Source: Sphaerolaimus hirsutus
Lineage: Eukaryota > Nematoda > Chromadorea > Monhysterida > Sphaerolaimidae
NCBI GenBank assembly: GCA_964036195.1
Contig: OZ038452.1
Span: forward strand, 30,763,785 to 30,827,784
Direction of reading: 5' to 3'
DNA: 64,000 bases
Of this stretch, positions 34,666 through 45,317 are shown in pieces (within the stretch, counting starts at the first letter, position 1; each line of letters opens with the position of its first letter). Under the pieces are notes generated by a model. It had not been told where the DNA came from, ran no database searches, and was given only the letters and a program-made list of their open reading frames with translations. Both the position numbers and the translations under genes were made by a program.

Positions 34666-34790
34666 CTAGCCATGGCGCCATTCCCCTACTACAGGGCATA
34701 ATTTTGGGGGGGGGGCGCCCCCCCCGTTCGCGGGGCTCCTAAACAATCCGCCCCCCCCTTGCTCAAAAATCCTGGCTACGTCCCTGTATT
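34666..34790. repeat. End of a hAT-like repeat (related to 39162-39516)
   Basis: CCCCCGTTCGC and GCTCAAAAATCCTGGCTACG followed by TCCCTG match the right end of 39162-39516. The left end of this copy is not found. G and C runs of 7-10 flank GGCGCC. Confidence 0.45.
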
Positions 34791-34859
34791 TAACATATGA
34801 GTAAACAGATGACCAACTAGGTATGTTTGCCGTGATGCAATATGTCATTTGAAATGAAC

Positions 34860-35035
34860 CGTGCTTTCTATACCAAGAGAGGAAAATATCGATATCAAAT
34901 ATTGAGCATATTCATGAATCATATCGAATATTGAGGGTGTGTATTTGATCGATATCGAATATCGAGTTTCAGAAAAAAATATTGAATATTGAATTTCGAT
35001 ATTGAGAAGTCATATCATCCCAACCCTACTTGAGG
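34860..35035. repeat. ATATCGAATATCGA-rich repeat, partial copy
   Basis: Related to the complete element at 46720-47501. It shares CGATATCGAATATCGAGTTT and a CAGAAAAAAATAT block, and ends ATATCATCCCAACCCTA. Related partial pieces lie at 35460-35605 and 35895-36010. Non-coding. Confidence 0.5.
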
Positions 35036-35111
35036 CTGGTGCACCAAGATACCACATTGACAGTTTTGCTAGTGCACGGAAATGTTTCTAGTGGAAGGAA
35101 CTGCTCAAAGG

Positions 35112-35428
35112 TGCCGCGCACGCTGAAACCGAATATTTCGGCATACACACGTTTCAACTGCCGGATCTGAATTGAAAAATTGCCGTTCAGACAGTTTTAG
35201 TTCAGCATTTTAGGCATTTGTGAAAACGTCTGGACGATTTTGGTTCAGCAAGTTTTTCATATTCAGCATTTTATTCGGCATTTGTTAAATTATTGGTAAA
35301 TGAATAAATGTGCATATTTACCTTGCATTGATCATAGTTTCTTTTGAGAAAGTCGTCCAGTCTGAAAATTAAAAACGTGTGTATGTCACGTGTGTATGTC
35401 GAAATATTCGGTTTCAGTGTACGCGGCC
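35112..35428. mobile_element. MITE with CCGCG...CTGAAACCGAATATTTCG termini
   Basis: About 40-bp inverted repeats: CTGAAACCGAATATTTCGGC (from 35123) faces CGAAATATTCGGTTTCAG (to 35417), with ACACACG and GCCGCG(C/T)AC also shared. About 317 bp, non-coding. Confidence 0.6.
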
Positions 35429-35605
35429 CCATAGTGTTATTATACATGTTGTAGTTTGCTATCCACACTGAAATATTGAAAAATATTGGAAAAATGGTCG
35501 ATATTTAATACTTTTATAAATTTTCGTTATTCGATATGAAAAAAATAGTCGATATGAAAAAATCGTATTGAATATCGGATATCGACTATATATCATCCCA
35601 GCCCT

Positions 35606-36570
35606 TGTTTGAACCATTGTAAGGATAGAGGCAGCATGTGAAAAATCAGTTGTTGTTTTCCAGCTTGCAGTCGGGCCTGCGATTGGTGTCTCGTCTTGGC
35701 GCCTGTCCAAGTTTCTGCAACTGCCCGTGGCCGCCCGATTGCCTCCTGCTCTATTGCAACCTGCGCGTTCATTGGTTCTGTTCTTTGTAGGCTGTTTTTT
35801 TCAGGGTTAGCCGGTTTGTGTGGGATGGGTTGAGGTGTAAATATATTTGGTGCTCTTCTGGTCACACGCGGTAGGAGTTCATGGCTCCAGCGTTGGGATG
35901 ATATGACTTTCGAATTCGATATTCTATATTTGGAAAGTTTTTGACATCAATATTCGATATGAAAAAGGACCCATATCCGATATTCGATACCATATATTGT
36001 CGCAACATTACTATACATTGTACCATACATTACTTTTTATGATGGAACGTGCCGGGGCGCCAAAATGTGGTGAACTTTTTTACATCGCCTGGAAGAGTCA
36101 TGGTCTTGTTCCAATCACATGATTTGCGCGTTATGTGTACTTGCCCACCCAGGGAAAACAGACGCCAAGCGCGTCGCTTGAGAACCTTTTGATACATGTG
36201 TTCCCACCGTAATATGACCTACCCTGTCTTGGAATGGTTTACGAAGATGCCCATTGACATTTGTTGGTTAGGGGTCGGGACGGCATGTATCAAAGGGCAT
36301 TTTGTTTTCTGTATGTTATATATTTGCCGCACTGCGACTATGCCATTTTTACTAATGCCGCAATGACTTGCACGCATTCAATATTGCCTTTATTGTTACC
36401 GACGTATTTAGGGATAAATTGAGATATTTGTAAATATTTATCACATCAATTGTTTCAACGTTTGACATACAAAATGCGTAGTGATAACGTTATACTTACA
36501 AATAATGTTACCATGTTTTGATGATTTGATGTATGGAAATTCGTCCTAAGAAAATCATTGACAAATAATG
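35606..36570. other. Intergenic stretch, one low-confidence ORF
   Basis: The minus-strand ORF 35865-35593 (90 codons, rich in Ala, Gln, Pro, Arg) has a coding-like composition, but I recognise no domain and see no clear splice sites. It lies between two ATATCGA repeats and could be a transposon remnant. 36011-36570 shows nothing. Confidence 0.3.
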
Positions 36571-36650
36571 TGGTATACTCGGCGGACCGCAAAGTATGTG
36601 CAGAATCCTACTCTAAGTGTGATATCCGCCGACAAAGTATTATAAAATGG
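36571..36650. repeat. GTATACTCGGCGGAC repeat, short copy
   Basis: GTATACTCGGCGGACCGCAA (36572) and TGATATCCGCCGA (36620) resemble the two ends of 40478-40669 with the middle deleted. Confidence 0.45.
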
Positions 36651-37429
36651 TAAATATGCGGCGCTATTTAGATACACTAATTAAAACTGCCCAACAGATG
36701 CGCCATATGGCACAAGTAGGTTAGCAAAGATTCACGCTGTGCCACTGTGTATACATGCAGTGGGGCGCCTGGCGCCGGCATCTGCCACTCAAAAATTTGT
36801 CCCGCAGCCAGTATCTGCTCGTCGCGCTGGATGTGATCCGGATTGCGCGGGTTCGCCTGAAATCGGGATAAACATGTTGAAATGGTGAAATTGAAATGGT
36901 TATTCATCAAATTTGTAAATATTTTTATCGTAAATACATTCGTTCTGTTTCACGTTACTTTATTCATCAAATCATGGTAGCATTACAGTAAAACAGTAGC
37001 GACAAACCTGCGTGCCAGGTGCATCGAGAAAGTGCAGCGCCTGTTGCGTTGCAATTTCTTCATCTTGAATCCAGCGCAACGTAATAGGGCATGGAGCGTT
37101 TGACCCCCCGGCCGTGCGTGTGTTTGTACGCGTTGTGACGCCCCTCCTGCATAACATAATACATTGTTTACATAATACGTGCCATATTACCTCCAGTTAC
37201 CCCCCCCCCTTGAATTACCCCCACCCAAGTTGAATTACCCCCAATGCCAACCAATGCATTTGTTGTGCGGGCCACTGTCGACCCGAAGTGGTTCCATAAT
37301 TTTAAATGCTTTCTGCGGTCGGCAGGTGCGCGGTGTGGCACCATCCAGGTTTGGCTGAAGTAGCCAATGAGCTGCTCGGTTTGTTCTGCACCTGTGCAAC
37401 AGTGTATACTGGTAATTGGTAATGACATT

Positions 37430-37590
37430 TGACATTTTACAGGGCATTTTACACGACTTTCAATAATAACTTTCGAATGGGTGTGGGGTAAATTTTACCA
37501 AAATCATGTAGTTTCCAAAAATCAATGTTTTCAATCATCAATATCAATACCAAAACTATCAAAACAAATGCCTATTGAAGTGAAATTGAA
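37430..37590. other. Intron-like spacer within the MULE remnant
   Basis: AT-rich, no coding character. It begins with the TTTGACATTTTACAGGGCATTTTACA phrase, also seen near 47610, which marks a dispersed repeat. Confidence 0.35.
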
Positions 37591-37829
37591 CACACTGAAA
37601 AATCTGGGTGTGGATCGTTCCTGATTGTATGCACAATGAGCTCCCATGCAGCGTCCAAACGCTCAGGATGGAGCATCGAAAAATTATAAATCTCGATCAG
37701 TGTCAAAAAACTTTGTTAAAACCGTAAATACCAGATAAACAATTTAATTTTGGTCATTTTTCTCTGCTTAACCTGAGATTGATAGCTGTTACGGATCTGG
37801 AATATTTCCATATTTGCATGATATGCTTT

Positions 37830-37935
37830 GCATGACGTTTGACATTTTACATGAATTTTGACACTTTGCATGACATTTGACATGATTTTTGACACTTTGC
37901 ATGACATTTGACATGATTTTTGACACTTTACATGC
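37830..37935. repeat. Short tandem repeat, ~36-bp unit
   Basis: GACATGATTTTTGACACTTT followed by GCATGACATTT repeats about 2.5 times. A related GCATGACATTTTACA phrase occurs at 47640. Non-coding. Confidence 0.6.
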
Positions 37936-38577
37936 ATTTTTGGAGTTATCGACTTTTAAAAGTGGACGCCTAAATTATCAGCTGAATCCCCCCACTGCAC
38001 GGCAATGTATTTGTAATGTGAAACGGTATTTTGTATTGTAATGCGGTAAACGGTAAATGTGAAACGCAGTAAACATAAAATTGCGGTGGGGGGATAAAGC
38101 TGCGGCAAACATCAGATATGTAAGAAACAGAAGCAGATTATAATGCTGACCACGTTTGGCGGTACCGCAGCCAGCGCAGCGGTATGAATGACGCGACCCG
38201 CCTGGTCCCACGCGTTTGTTGCCTACTCGCTCAAAGCGGCGCACTTCTGTGCCATCCGGAGTGGCAACAAGTGCCACGAAATTGGGCTCGCCGACACCGC
38301 CGCCAAGCATATCAGCAGAAATATTGCCATGGTATTTACTAGGGTGGAATATGGCAATAAGAGGCTCCCCGTTATCACGCAAACAAGGCTGGGATGCCAT
38401 GTTTGCAAATCTACATGATAAAAGACTAATTTTACATGACATAGAAAAAAAACATGAATGGAATAAATGAAAAACACATTCAAAATGTGAGAAATGACTG
38501 AATAAGTTGATAACGGTGGCTATTGTGCCATATTCCACCCACTTCACCCCCCTCCCCCGGAAGCAGTGATTTTCCAC

Positions 38578-39161
38578 AATTTATCTGATAATTGACAGCC
38601 AATCAAATATGCCACAGCCGGCAATTGACTTCCGTAGCCACTTAAAATTGTGTGTTATCTATAATATTTGTGTAAAGCCGTGTGCATAATGTTGCGTGCG
38701 TGCTGTAGGATTATCCGTTGGTTCATTTAATGCTGTCCACGCAAAGGGCTGTGCCGCCAGCCAAAATTAAAAGTGAAGGCGGCGAGTGAATGTACACTTT
38801 GGGGGACTGGGTTATTTGTGATGTGAGCGCATCGACGCAGTCACGATGCGCAGGCTCGCATGACGGAAGACATCAAAGGTGGAAAAGAGTCACCCAAGCC
38901 ACTTGAAAGCGTCACTTTTGCTGGGGTGGGCAAGTATACAGATTCGATTTGCGATCACTTTGTTATTTTCGTACTGGTTTCGGGGCGCTATTTACATTTC
39001 ATCGTGTTCTGAACGTGTGCATTTATCACCTGCGGGACACAATTTGCATATTTTTGCCTCGGTATATTAATGGAGTAACAAACCACGGTCTGGCCGCGTA
39101 CTTTACAGAGAATTTTACCATATTTAGATGAATATCACTGGTGAATTTGGTACTCAGTGAG
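38578..39161. other. Intergenic stretch, no features
   Basis: Only short ORFs with no domain. No repeat or RNA gene recognised. Confidence 0.4.
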
Positions 39162-39516
39162 CAGGGCCGTATCCAGGGGGGGCGGGGGCCCCCCTTCCCG
39201 GGTTGAAACCAATAAGTGACCGGAAAACGCGACGCAAGCGCACATTTTTCACCAGACATAAGGTTTTATCATCAGATTTGCACCACGTGGCCACAAATCG
39301 TTATAAATACACTCAATTTGTTCGCTTTTTGCTGTTTTTGTATGTGTATTTATTTACATACATATACAGCGTTCCATAGCGCTGGCGCCTACTAATGGCG
39401 CCATCCCGCCACTATGTAGCTAAAATTTTAGGGGGGGCTGAGCCCCCCCCCCCCGTTCGCCGGCCTCCGTCAACAAGCAGCCCATCCCCGCTCAAAAATC
39501 CTGGATACGTCCCGTA
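39162..39516. mobile_element. hAT-like MITE, CAGGGCCGTATCCAGG termini
   Basis: CAGGGCCGTATCCAGG at the left faces CCTGGATACGTCCCG at the right. Long G runs lie next to the left end and long C runs near the right. GTGAG occurs near both flanks. About 355 bp; it contains a small GGCGCC cluster at 39380-39405. Non-coding. Confidence 0.55.
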
Positions 39517-39816
39517 AGTGAGTGGTAATGGAACAATGTAATGCCATGTGAAAAAATTTTTTGTTGGTTTTTAGATGAGTGCGGTAGACTTCACTGGAAA
39601 GGATGCGGTCGGCAGACGAAAAAATGTCCGCACTGAATGGTTTGTTTGCGCGTGATACTGCTTTAAGTTTTTGCCATTTAATCTAATTCCCGTTTGCTGG
39701 ATTCGCTTGGCGCGTGGCGGCGGCATCACGAAGCCCCAAGGTGGTCCCCGCTCGTGTCTCGCTTCACTCTACCATAGTTGTTTTCTTTCGTTTTTGTATT
39801 ACCGGTATACAGTTTA
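39517..39816. other. Intergenic stretch
   Basis: No gene seen. TTAGATGAGTGCGGTAGACTT at 39574 resembles the ends of the TATACTCGGCGG family at 40622 and 42845. Confidence 0.35.
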
Positions 39817-39818
39817 CC

Positions 39819-40437
39819 GGCGTCTACTTCTAAAAGTCGACAAGTCCACAATATTAAAATTTTGTGTTAGGCCTGGAAACGTCATCTGGGGCTACTCCCG
39901 CACATTTTTCATAATTTTCCATACATTTTTTGACCTCACATGCCCTTATGGCATAGTGCCAATTTTGGCATTTTTTTGTGAAAAATGCAAAAAAAATTCA
40001 GCAAGAAGTCGACAAGTCCACTTAGTTTATAGCAAGAAGTCGACAAGTTCATCCTCTTCATGCTATTTTTAGCAAAGAAATGTGTATGTCCATCATGGAC
40101 AGCTACTTCTAAAAGTCGACAAGTCCATCAATTGCCCGTAAGGGAGCATCATCCAGGCCAGGAACAAAGGAACAAACAAAAATGCAAGAAGTCGACAAGT
40201 CCATTTCCCTCCCCACAACAGTTTTGCTCTGTCCAAATAGAATTTTATGGACACCCCATTTTTCACGTATACGTTGAGAGAAGGGGCTGAAAATTTTATA
40301 CTTTATTGTCAACATTTGGAACTTAATGGTAGCCAAATTGGACACGCAGGATGAACCTGAAATTTGATCGGAAAATTAAAATGCGATTTACTCAAAATAG
40401 CATTTTGTGGACTTGTCGACTTCTAGAAGTAGACGCC
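39819..40437. mobile_element. MITE with GGCGTCTACTTCTA termini and repeated GTCGACAAGTCCA sites
   Basis: About 33-bp inverted repeats: GGCGTCTACTTCTAAAAGTC with GACAAGTCCACAA at the left, and the reverse complement ending at 40437. The motif AAGTCGACAAGTCCA recurs in direct orientation near 39835, 40008, 40036 (one change), 40112 and 40189, and inverted near 40408. CAGTTTA lies on both sides (39811-39816 region and 40438-40445), a likely 7-8-bp target duplication as in hAT elements. No transposase is encoded. Confidence 0.6.
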
Positions 40438-40477
40438 TCAGTTTAAGAAGTCGACGCCTCAGTTTAATGTGCCTTTG

Positions 40478-40669
40478 GTATACTCGGCGGACCGCAAAGT
40501 ATGCAAAATCCTACCACAATTTAATGAATAAAATCTTGTGATAAATTTCGTAATTAGTTATTCCATAGTAGAAACGAAATATTATGATTTAAACAATAGA
40601 ATAATTTTTGGTACATTTTTCAGATGGGTTATGGTAAGTTTCCATAAGTGTGATGTCCGCCGAGTATAC
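40478..40669. mobile_element. MITE with GTATACTCGGCGGAC termini
   Basis: A perfect 15-bp inverted repeat: GTATACTCGGCGGAC (40478-40492) and GTCCGCCGAGTATAC (40655-40669). 192 bp, AT-rich centre, non-coding. Relatives lie at 36571 and 42845-42900. Confidence 0.7.
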
Positions 40670-40748
40670 GTATTTTTACCTCATGCCGTGCGGTACACTG
40701 AGATCGCATTCCAGCATTCCAATTCAGCGAGTGCTGAATTGCATTTGT

Positions 40749-40853
40749 TTACCGTCAATCCTCGAATTAGACCCCAGGGGAGTTATTTTTTGTCAGAAGT
40801 TTTGGGGGGGGAGTTACTCGAGAGTGGTCTTATTCGAGGATTTGCGGTATACT
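40749..40853. repeat. Short inverted-repeat element, AATCCTCGAAT termini
   Basis: TTTACCGTCAATCCTCGAAT (40749) faces ATTCGAGGATTTGCGGTATA (40834). About 105 bp with G and C runs inside. Non-coding. Confidence 0.5.
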
Positions 40854-40935
40854 GACTATGTGTGATAGCTGTGTTGATGACAAACTTTTGGTTTTAAACA
40901 AATTAAATTTTGTGCTGCTGTGATATTTTAATATA

Positions 40936-41386
40936 CCGTATTTCCTCGAAATACCCCCGGGGGGTTTATTGTTTCAGAGTGAGAATTTTGAGGGGGGGTT
41001 AAACGAGGGGGGGGGGGGTATTTCGAGGGGGGGTTTATTATTTCGCCAGAAATTTTTTGAAAACCAAGTACTAAATTGTCGTCTGAAACGTACGCAGACG
41101 TCGAAAATGCAACAAAAATCGCCATTTATAAGACTCTAAAAGACTTGTATAAGTGTGTAGACGTACAATCACTGTTCTCACATAACAGAGTCATCGTTTT
41201 TAACGTGTGTTTTGCATTACCCAGATGACAAACCGCAGCCTTTGTCATTTACGTTCTCTATACACAAAATTTGGGGGGGGGGGTATTTCGAGGGGGGGGT
41301 TTATAAGTTCATAGTGTCCATTTTGAGGGGGGGTATTTCGAGGGGGGGGGGTATTTCGAGGGGAGGGGTATTTCGAGGAAATACGG
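40936..41386. mobile_element. MITE with CCGTATTTCCTCGAAATACC termini, second copy
   Basis: Same termini as 30778-31152 and flanked by TA (40934-40935 and 41387-41388). 451 bp. The word AAACGTACGCAGACGTC is shared in opposite orientation with 30970-31000. Contains several G runs of 7-12 bases. Confidence 0.7.
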
Positions 41387-41388
41387 TA

Positions 41389-41999
41389 TTGTTTAAAAAA
41401 AATTATTTTAATGTTGTGCACTTTGCCTGTCCTTTTTGCGCTCAAGCGCAGGGAGGACAGCAAAATCCACCTTGGGCAAAAATTCTCACCTGTTTTTTAT
41501 CGGGTTGTATTTTCTGTAAATCATCAAATTACAAATTATAATGAAATTGCAAATTCGCGTGCGATGAACTGTTTCTGTTACACTTAGTGACGTTTATATT
41601 TTTCTATTCAAATGGTATATGGTAGCTGGTAACGTATGCGGTCCAAGCGGTCCACGGGTTATGTATTTATGTTTTGGTTATTATTATACGACAATTCACA
41701 CGAAAAATTAATTCATTTCGTCCGAAAGCTACCTAGTCCACTGATCCGGGAATAATGTGCATCGCTGCAGCAAAAAATATCGCTGCAGATGTTATTTTCG
41801 AATGTCCAGATTTTCGATAGTTTATATTTACCATAAATCCAAAAATACAATACGTAAAATGATTCCGCATTTTACTGGACATACTGATGGAAACCTCCGT
41901 GGGAACTTATTCGAGCGTATACGGTATCATTATGTTCCAAATTCAATGTTTTGCTAATCATACATTTTTATGAGGGTGCTAAGAAAGTTTGATAGCATT
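41389..41999. other. Intergenic stretch, no features
   Basis: AT-rich; short ORFs without domains. Nothing else recognised. Confidence 0.35.
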
Positions 42000-42160
42000 C
42001 AGTGGCGTAGCCAGGATTTTTTCAATCGGGAGTGATTGTATACAGAGCCCGAAATGGGGAGAATCACCTTGCAATTTTTTTTGCAAAATGGCTGCATAAA
42101 AGTGTCATTGCGGGCATGTTTTTTATATCTGGCCCCGCCTTTTCCGTTGCTACGCCACTG
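42000..42160. mobile_element. Small MITE, CAGTGGCGTAGC termini
   Basis: Perfect 12-bp inverted repeat CAGTGGCGTAGC...GCTACGCCACTG, 161 bp. This terminal sequence is typical of hAT/P-type non-autonomous elements in animals. No clear target duplication. Confidence 0.65.
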
Positions 42161-42565
42161 GACGCTATCGGCCCTTTGTCTATTCTAAATTCCAGTTTTA
42201 TTCCAGTTTTAGTAGAACGCGGCTAAATAGACGATTTCTTTTCACATTTAAATTACACCTACTCTGGCAATTTGTAAATAGGTCACTCTATTTACGCACT
42301 GTGAACACATCCGATTCCGAGCACCCGCTCTTAGGGTGAGAAACGGTACTTGTCGGTAATTTATACGGTACGGTAAATTTGACCATTTTGCGGTACGGTA
42401 AACTGAAAGGTAATTTTTTTCAATTTAGAGGTGCGGTGAATTCTACTAAATTACACTTTCATGCTGCGGCTAGAATAGCTGTTTGTATCCCCAAAAATCT
42501 AAAAAGTTTTTAAATGCGGTTTTCCACTTTTCGCCATTTTTTGGCTTTTTTGTCAGCAGCGTAGT
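42161..42565. other. Intergenic stretch
   Basis: Short recurring GGTACGGTAAA words at 42355-42410; no gene. Confidence 0.35.
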
Positions 42566-43131
42566 GATGTGAAAGCGCCATGGCGCTGGCGCCTGGCGCT
42601 AGCGCCAAAGCAAAAAGCGCCATGGCGCTTTTGGCGCTTGGCGCTACTTTCCAGTGGCGCCATTGGCGCTTGGCGCTGCCATTTTTTAAAGCGCCAAAAA
42701 AGCGCCAGAGAGTGATAATTGCGCCGCGGTGTTCCTGTGCCTTATTGCCTATTTTCAGCAATTTTTGGCTATGTAAAATTTATGTAATTATTTTACATAC
42801 CTAGGTATTTTACTATTACTATTTTACTATTAGGTATTTTATTCAGATGGGATATGGTAGATTTCACTGTAAGGTGTAATGTTGCTGGAGTATACTTTGT
42901 CTCACCTGTATCATTAAAGGCAATATTATTTTGGCGCTGGCGCTATTGGCGCTTGGCGCCATGGCCCCCTGGCGCCTTTGGCGCTTGGCGCTAAGGTCCA
43001 GAAAAGCGCCATGGCGCTTTTGGCGCTTGGCGCCATTTTGCTGTGGCGCCATTGGCGCTTGGCGCTAGATCCGGAAAAGCGCCATGGCGCTTTTGGCGCT
43101 TGGCGCCAAAAGTCTGGCGCTTTTTACATCA
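42566..43131. repeat. GGCGC-word repeats, copies 3 and 4
   Basis: Two clusters (42566-42715 and 42930-43131) point in opposite directions. The first begins GTGATGTGAAAGCGCC and the second ends GGCGCTTTTTACATCAC, so together they look like the two ends of one foldback. 42845-42900 between them resembles the right end of 40478-40669. Non-coding. Confidence 0.6.
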
Positions 43132-44047
43132 CTACAGCAGCGTCCTAAAACTTTCAACTCAAAACCTATATAATTTTTTTTGGCAAAGTTGCAGGTGTCA
43201 ATTGGCTTCACACTGGAAAATGTTGCTACGTTTACCGAAAATACCCGGTTCGTAGTGTTTTTTCATCGCAGCTGTTAAAGTCGATAATAAAACCACAAAA
43301 ATTTGTCAGAATTTACTACTTAACAGACACTGAAATAACCTTCCCTTTTTACTTCGTTTTATTTGACAAAAAGTGGCATAAAATAATTGTCACAAATCTG
43401 GGTTTTGCTTGAATTTGTTTTTGTCGCTTATCTGAAATAGAAACTGCCTAAATGGAAACGTGTGCGCGGTGTAATGTTTCTTGCGGACAGTAAACAATTT
43501 AAGGATTATTGTTTGGTCTCGAATTTCTACTATTTTCGGAGCGTGACGCGTGAATTCTAATCCCTCAAGTTTTTATATGGCGTAATTTCCACGGGAATGT
43601 TAAATTTAAGATGTAAATTTGGGCAGTCGTCGTTTGTATCCGATCAAATTTATTTTGTTCCCGGTTTTTTTTCTGAATCCACACCACCGGGAAATTCCCC
43701 AAATTTCGCAGTTTGCTACCTTTTCACAAAAACACCCCACCTGAATCCAATTTAAATTCGAACGTATTGCGTGTCCGTACCTAATCAAAATTCGTGTCAA
43801 CTCAATTAAACGAAATTTTGGTGATTACAATGTTCTTCTGATAGCATAGATAATTTTATATCATCACTTAATTTTCATTTTTTTCGTTTATGTGCATTAC
43901 AATTTTTTTTGTATTTTTTAGTTGACACGATATTGCGGTGTCAAATAGAACTTGTGGGCTGTAAGCAGCTGGAATTGGGCCCATAAGTGCGAAAATTCCA
44001 AAATTTCAGGTTACAACTTTTTCGCTTGTCGGGCGCCGCGGTCCATC
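43132..44047 (+). other. 5' flank of GLDC
   Basis: AT-rich sequence before the GLDC start codon. It must hold the promoter and 5' UTR if the gene is active, but I see no TATA box or other element I would assign. In-frame sequence stays open upstream to a Met at 43952. Confidence 0.3.
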
Positions 44048-44272
44048 ATGCTGAACGCCAGAATTCTATCCCATTCCAGCAAAATCTTGCTGCCCAATTA
44101 TTTGGGCTGCATTAACGTTTTGGCACCCGTCCAAAAATGTCGCAGCCGCAGTTTCTGCTCGGTCACCTTCCTGGATGAAGATGCGGAATTGTCGCACACG
44201 TTTTTCGCCCGGCGACACATTGGGCCGAGGCCCATGGACCGGAATCAGATGTTGAAAGTTGTGGGGTGCGAG
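44048..44272 (+). CDS. GLDC: Glycine decarboxylase (P-protein), coding exon 1
   Basis: The P-protein is the pyridoxal-phosphate enzyme of the mitochondrial glycine cleavage system; it decarboxylates glycine and passes the aminomethyl group to lipoylated H-protein. Exon 1 encodes 75 residues. They begin with an Arg/Ser/Leu-rich stretch with few acidic residues (MLNARILSHSSK...), as expected for a matrix-targeting peptide. The family's N-terminal motif FFARRHIGPRPMDRNQML follows. I chose ATG 44048. An in-frame ATG at 43952 would add 32 residues with many Cys and Trp and fits a targeting peptide less well. The donor GAG/GTTCGT ends the exon in phase 0. Neighbouring exons at 45103, 46047 and 47710 have matching phases. 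Confidence 0.88.
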
Positions 44273-44339
44273 GTTCGTGGGAGGTGTTGATTTGGGACTG
44301 TGCCTCTGCATGTTTACCCGCTGTGCATGTCAGGGGTAT

Positions 44340-44635
44340 TCTAGATTTTGACCCTCCAGGGGTTGGGTAGATAGCTAATCGCTCCTCTGGAGGAGTAGAT
44401 AGCTGGAAAAAATTTTTTGGAGGGTTTGGGGGTTCGCAAGGGTCCAATATATACGCTTTTTCATGATGTAGAATAAGGTACAAAAATCGCTATAAATAGG
44501 TGTAAAATTACTGAAAATGGGCATATACAAGCACATATACTACAAAAAATAGCTGCTGCTGAAAATAGACAATGATTTTGAAGGTGAAAATCTATAAAAA
44601 GTGAAAATTAACGATTTTGAGTGAAAATTAGGGTC
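44340..44635 (-). repeat. Dispersed repeat, copy 2 (in GLDC intron 1)
   Basis: Reverse complement of 31765-32040: AATCGCTCCTCTGGAG, the neighbouring TAGATAGCT and the TTTTGAGTGAAAA block. Confidence 0.55.
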
Positions 44636-44818
44636 TACATGCGCACCGGGTTTACATGCACAGAAGGCCTAAGTCTTTTTGCTCAGGTCTTGTTCAGTTT
44701 CTGGGGTTAAATCGTTTTTGGTGCTTTGTGGTTTCGTCACGCGTCAAAATGTGGCAAAAAAGCTAGAATGTGGCGCTACCCTTGCCGATGGTGCGCCTGG
44801 CGTTTTTTACATCACTGA

Positions 44819-45012
44819 GTGTAACGGGAAGTTCGGACGATTTTTGCATGGGTGGAATTCAAAGGCGGAATTAAAGAGGGGCGGAAATTAAAATCGTCCG
44901 AACCGACCCAAATTTCAGTAGTTTTTTAGATGTGTCGTAAATAAAATCGTCCGAACTGACTTTACAATTCTGCCCGGGCGGAAATTAAAACGTCCGAACC
45001 CGGTCGTTACAC
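44819..45012. mobile_element. MITE in GLDC intron 1
   Basis: Left GTGTAACG with GTTCGGACGATTTT faces right AAAACGTCCGAAC with CGTTACAC. The subterminal word AAAATCGTCCGAAC recurs at about 44891 and 44943. 194 bp, non-coding. Confidence 0.55.
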
Positions 45013-45102
45013 TTATCAGTGCGGTGCGCCAAAAACCTGAAAAATATCCAGCGCAAAAAAATCCGTTGTCGAAAATAAAATGGACCCCCCACATATTTAC
45101 AG

Positions 45103-45317
45103 TCGCTCCAATCTCTGTGCAACCTAACAATTCCAAATTCGATCCGGTACCAATCTGCAATGGACTTGCCCACGCCGGTGCACGAGCACAAAATGCTTAA
45201 AGAACTGCGAGCCATAGCGGAGGAGAATGAAATGTACAAGAACTATATCGGCATGGGCTACTATGATTGCATCGTGCCCAGTGTGGTTGTTAGACAGATG
45301 TTGGAAAATGCTGGGTG
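45103..45317 (+). CDS. GLDC: Glycine decarboxylase, coding exon 2
   Basis: 215 bp in phase 0, ending in phase 2. It encodes SLQSLCNLTIPNSIR..., then HEHKMLKELRAIAEENEM, then the highly conserved YIGMGYYDCIVPSVVVRQ and LENAGW, which are diagnostic of the P-protein N-terminal domain (known in bacteria, plants and animals). The acceptor is TTTACAG before TCG. The donor splits the Trp codon (TG/GTTTGT). The Met at 45160 is internal, not a start. Confidence 0.93.

Larger units (their letters stand above)
36677..38410 (-). pseudogene. Mutator-like (MULE) transposase-derived gene, spliced and degraded
   Basis: Exon-like blocks on the minus strand, in order: 38410-38166 (MASQPCLRD..., GTEVRRFERVGNKRV, ending HSYRCAGC, weakly like a FLYWCH-type zinc domain); ~37698-37596 (MLHPERLDAAWELI); 37391-37252 (EQLIGYFSQTWM, LKLWNHF, ARTTNAL); 37146-37008 (EGRHNAY, then IQDEEIATQQALHF in another frame); 36856-36677 (RDEQILAAGQ, LLTYLCHMAHLL, stop). 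The order 'YF..TW', 'W..', 'R(T/N)(T/N)NA-EG-H', 'QxEE' and a final 'YL..(M/I)AH.L' is that of FLYWCH/MULE transposase C-termini. Splice sites fit: the 37008/36856 junction is phase 0 with CAG/GTTTGT and TTTCAG. A frame change lies in a G6 run near 37105. The DDE catalytic region is not found between 37700 and 38160. It could be a domesticated gene or a dead transposon. Confidence 0.5.
44273..45102 (+). other. GLDC: GLDC intron 1
   Basis: An 830-bp intron GTTCGT...TTTACAG. It holds an inverted copy of the 31765 repeat (44340-44635), a partial GGCGC repeat end (44770-44815, ending TTTTTTACATCAC) and a small MITE (44819-45012). Confidence 0.8.

Noticed and set aside
35593-35865. Minus-strand 90-codon ORF as a gene
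   Set aside because: Coding-like composition only; no domain, start context or splice partners.
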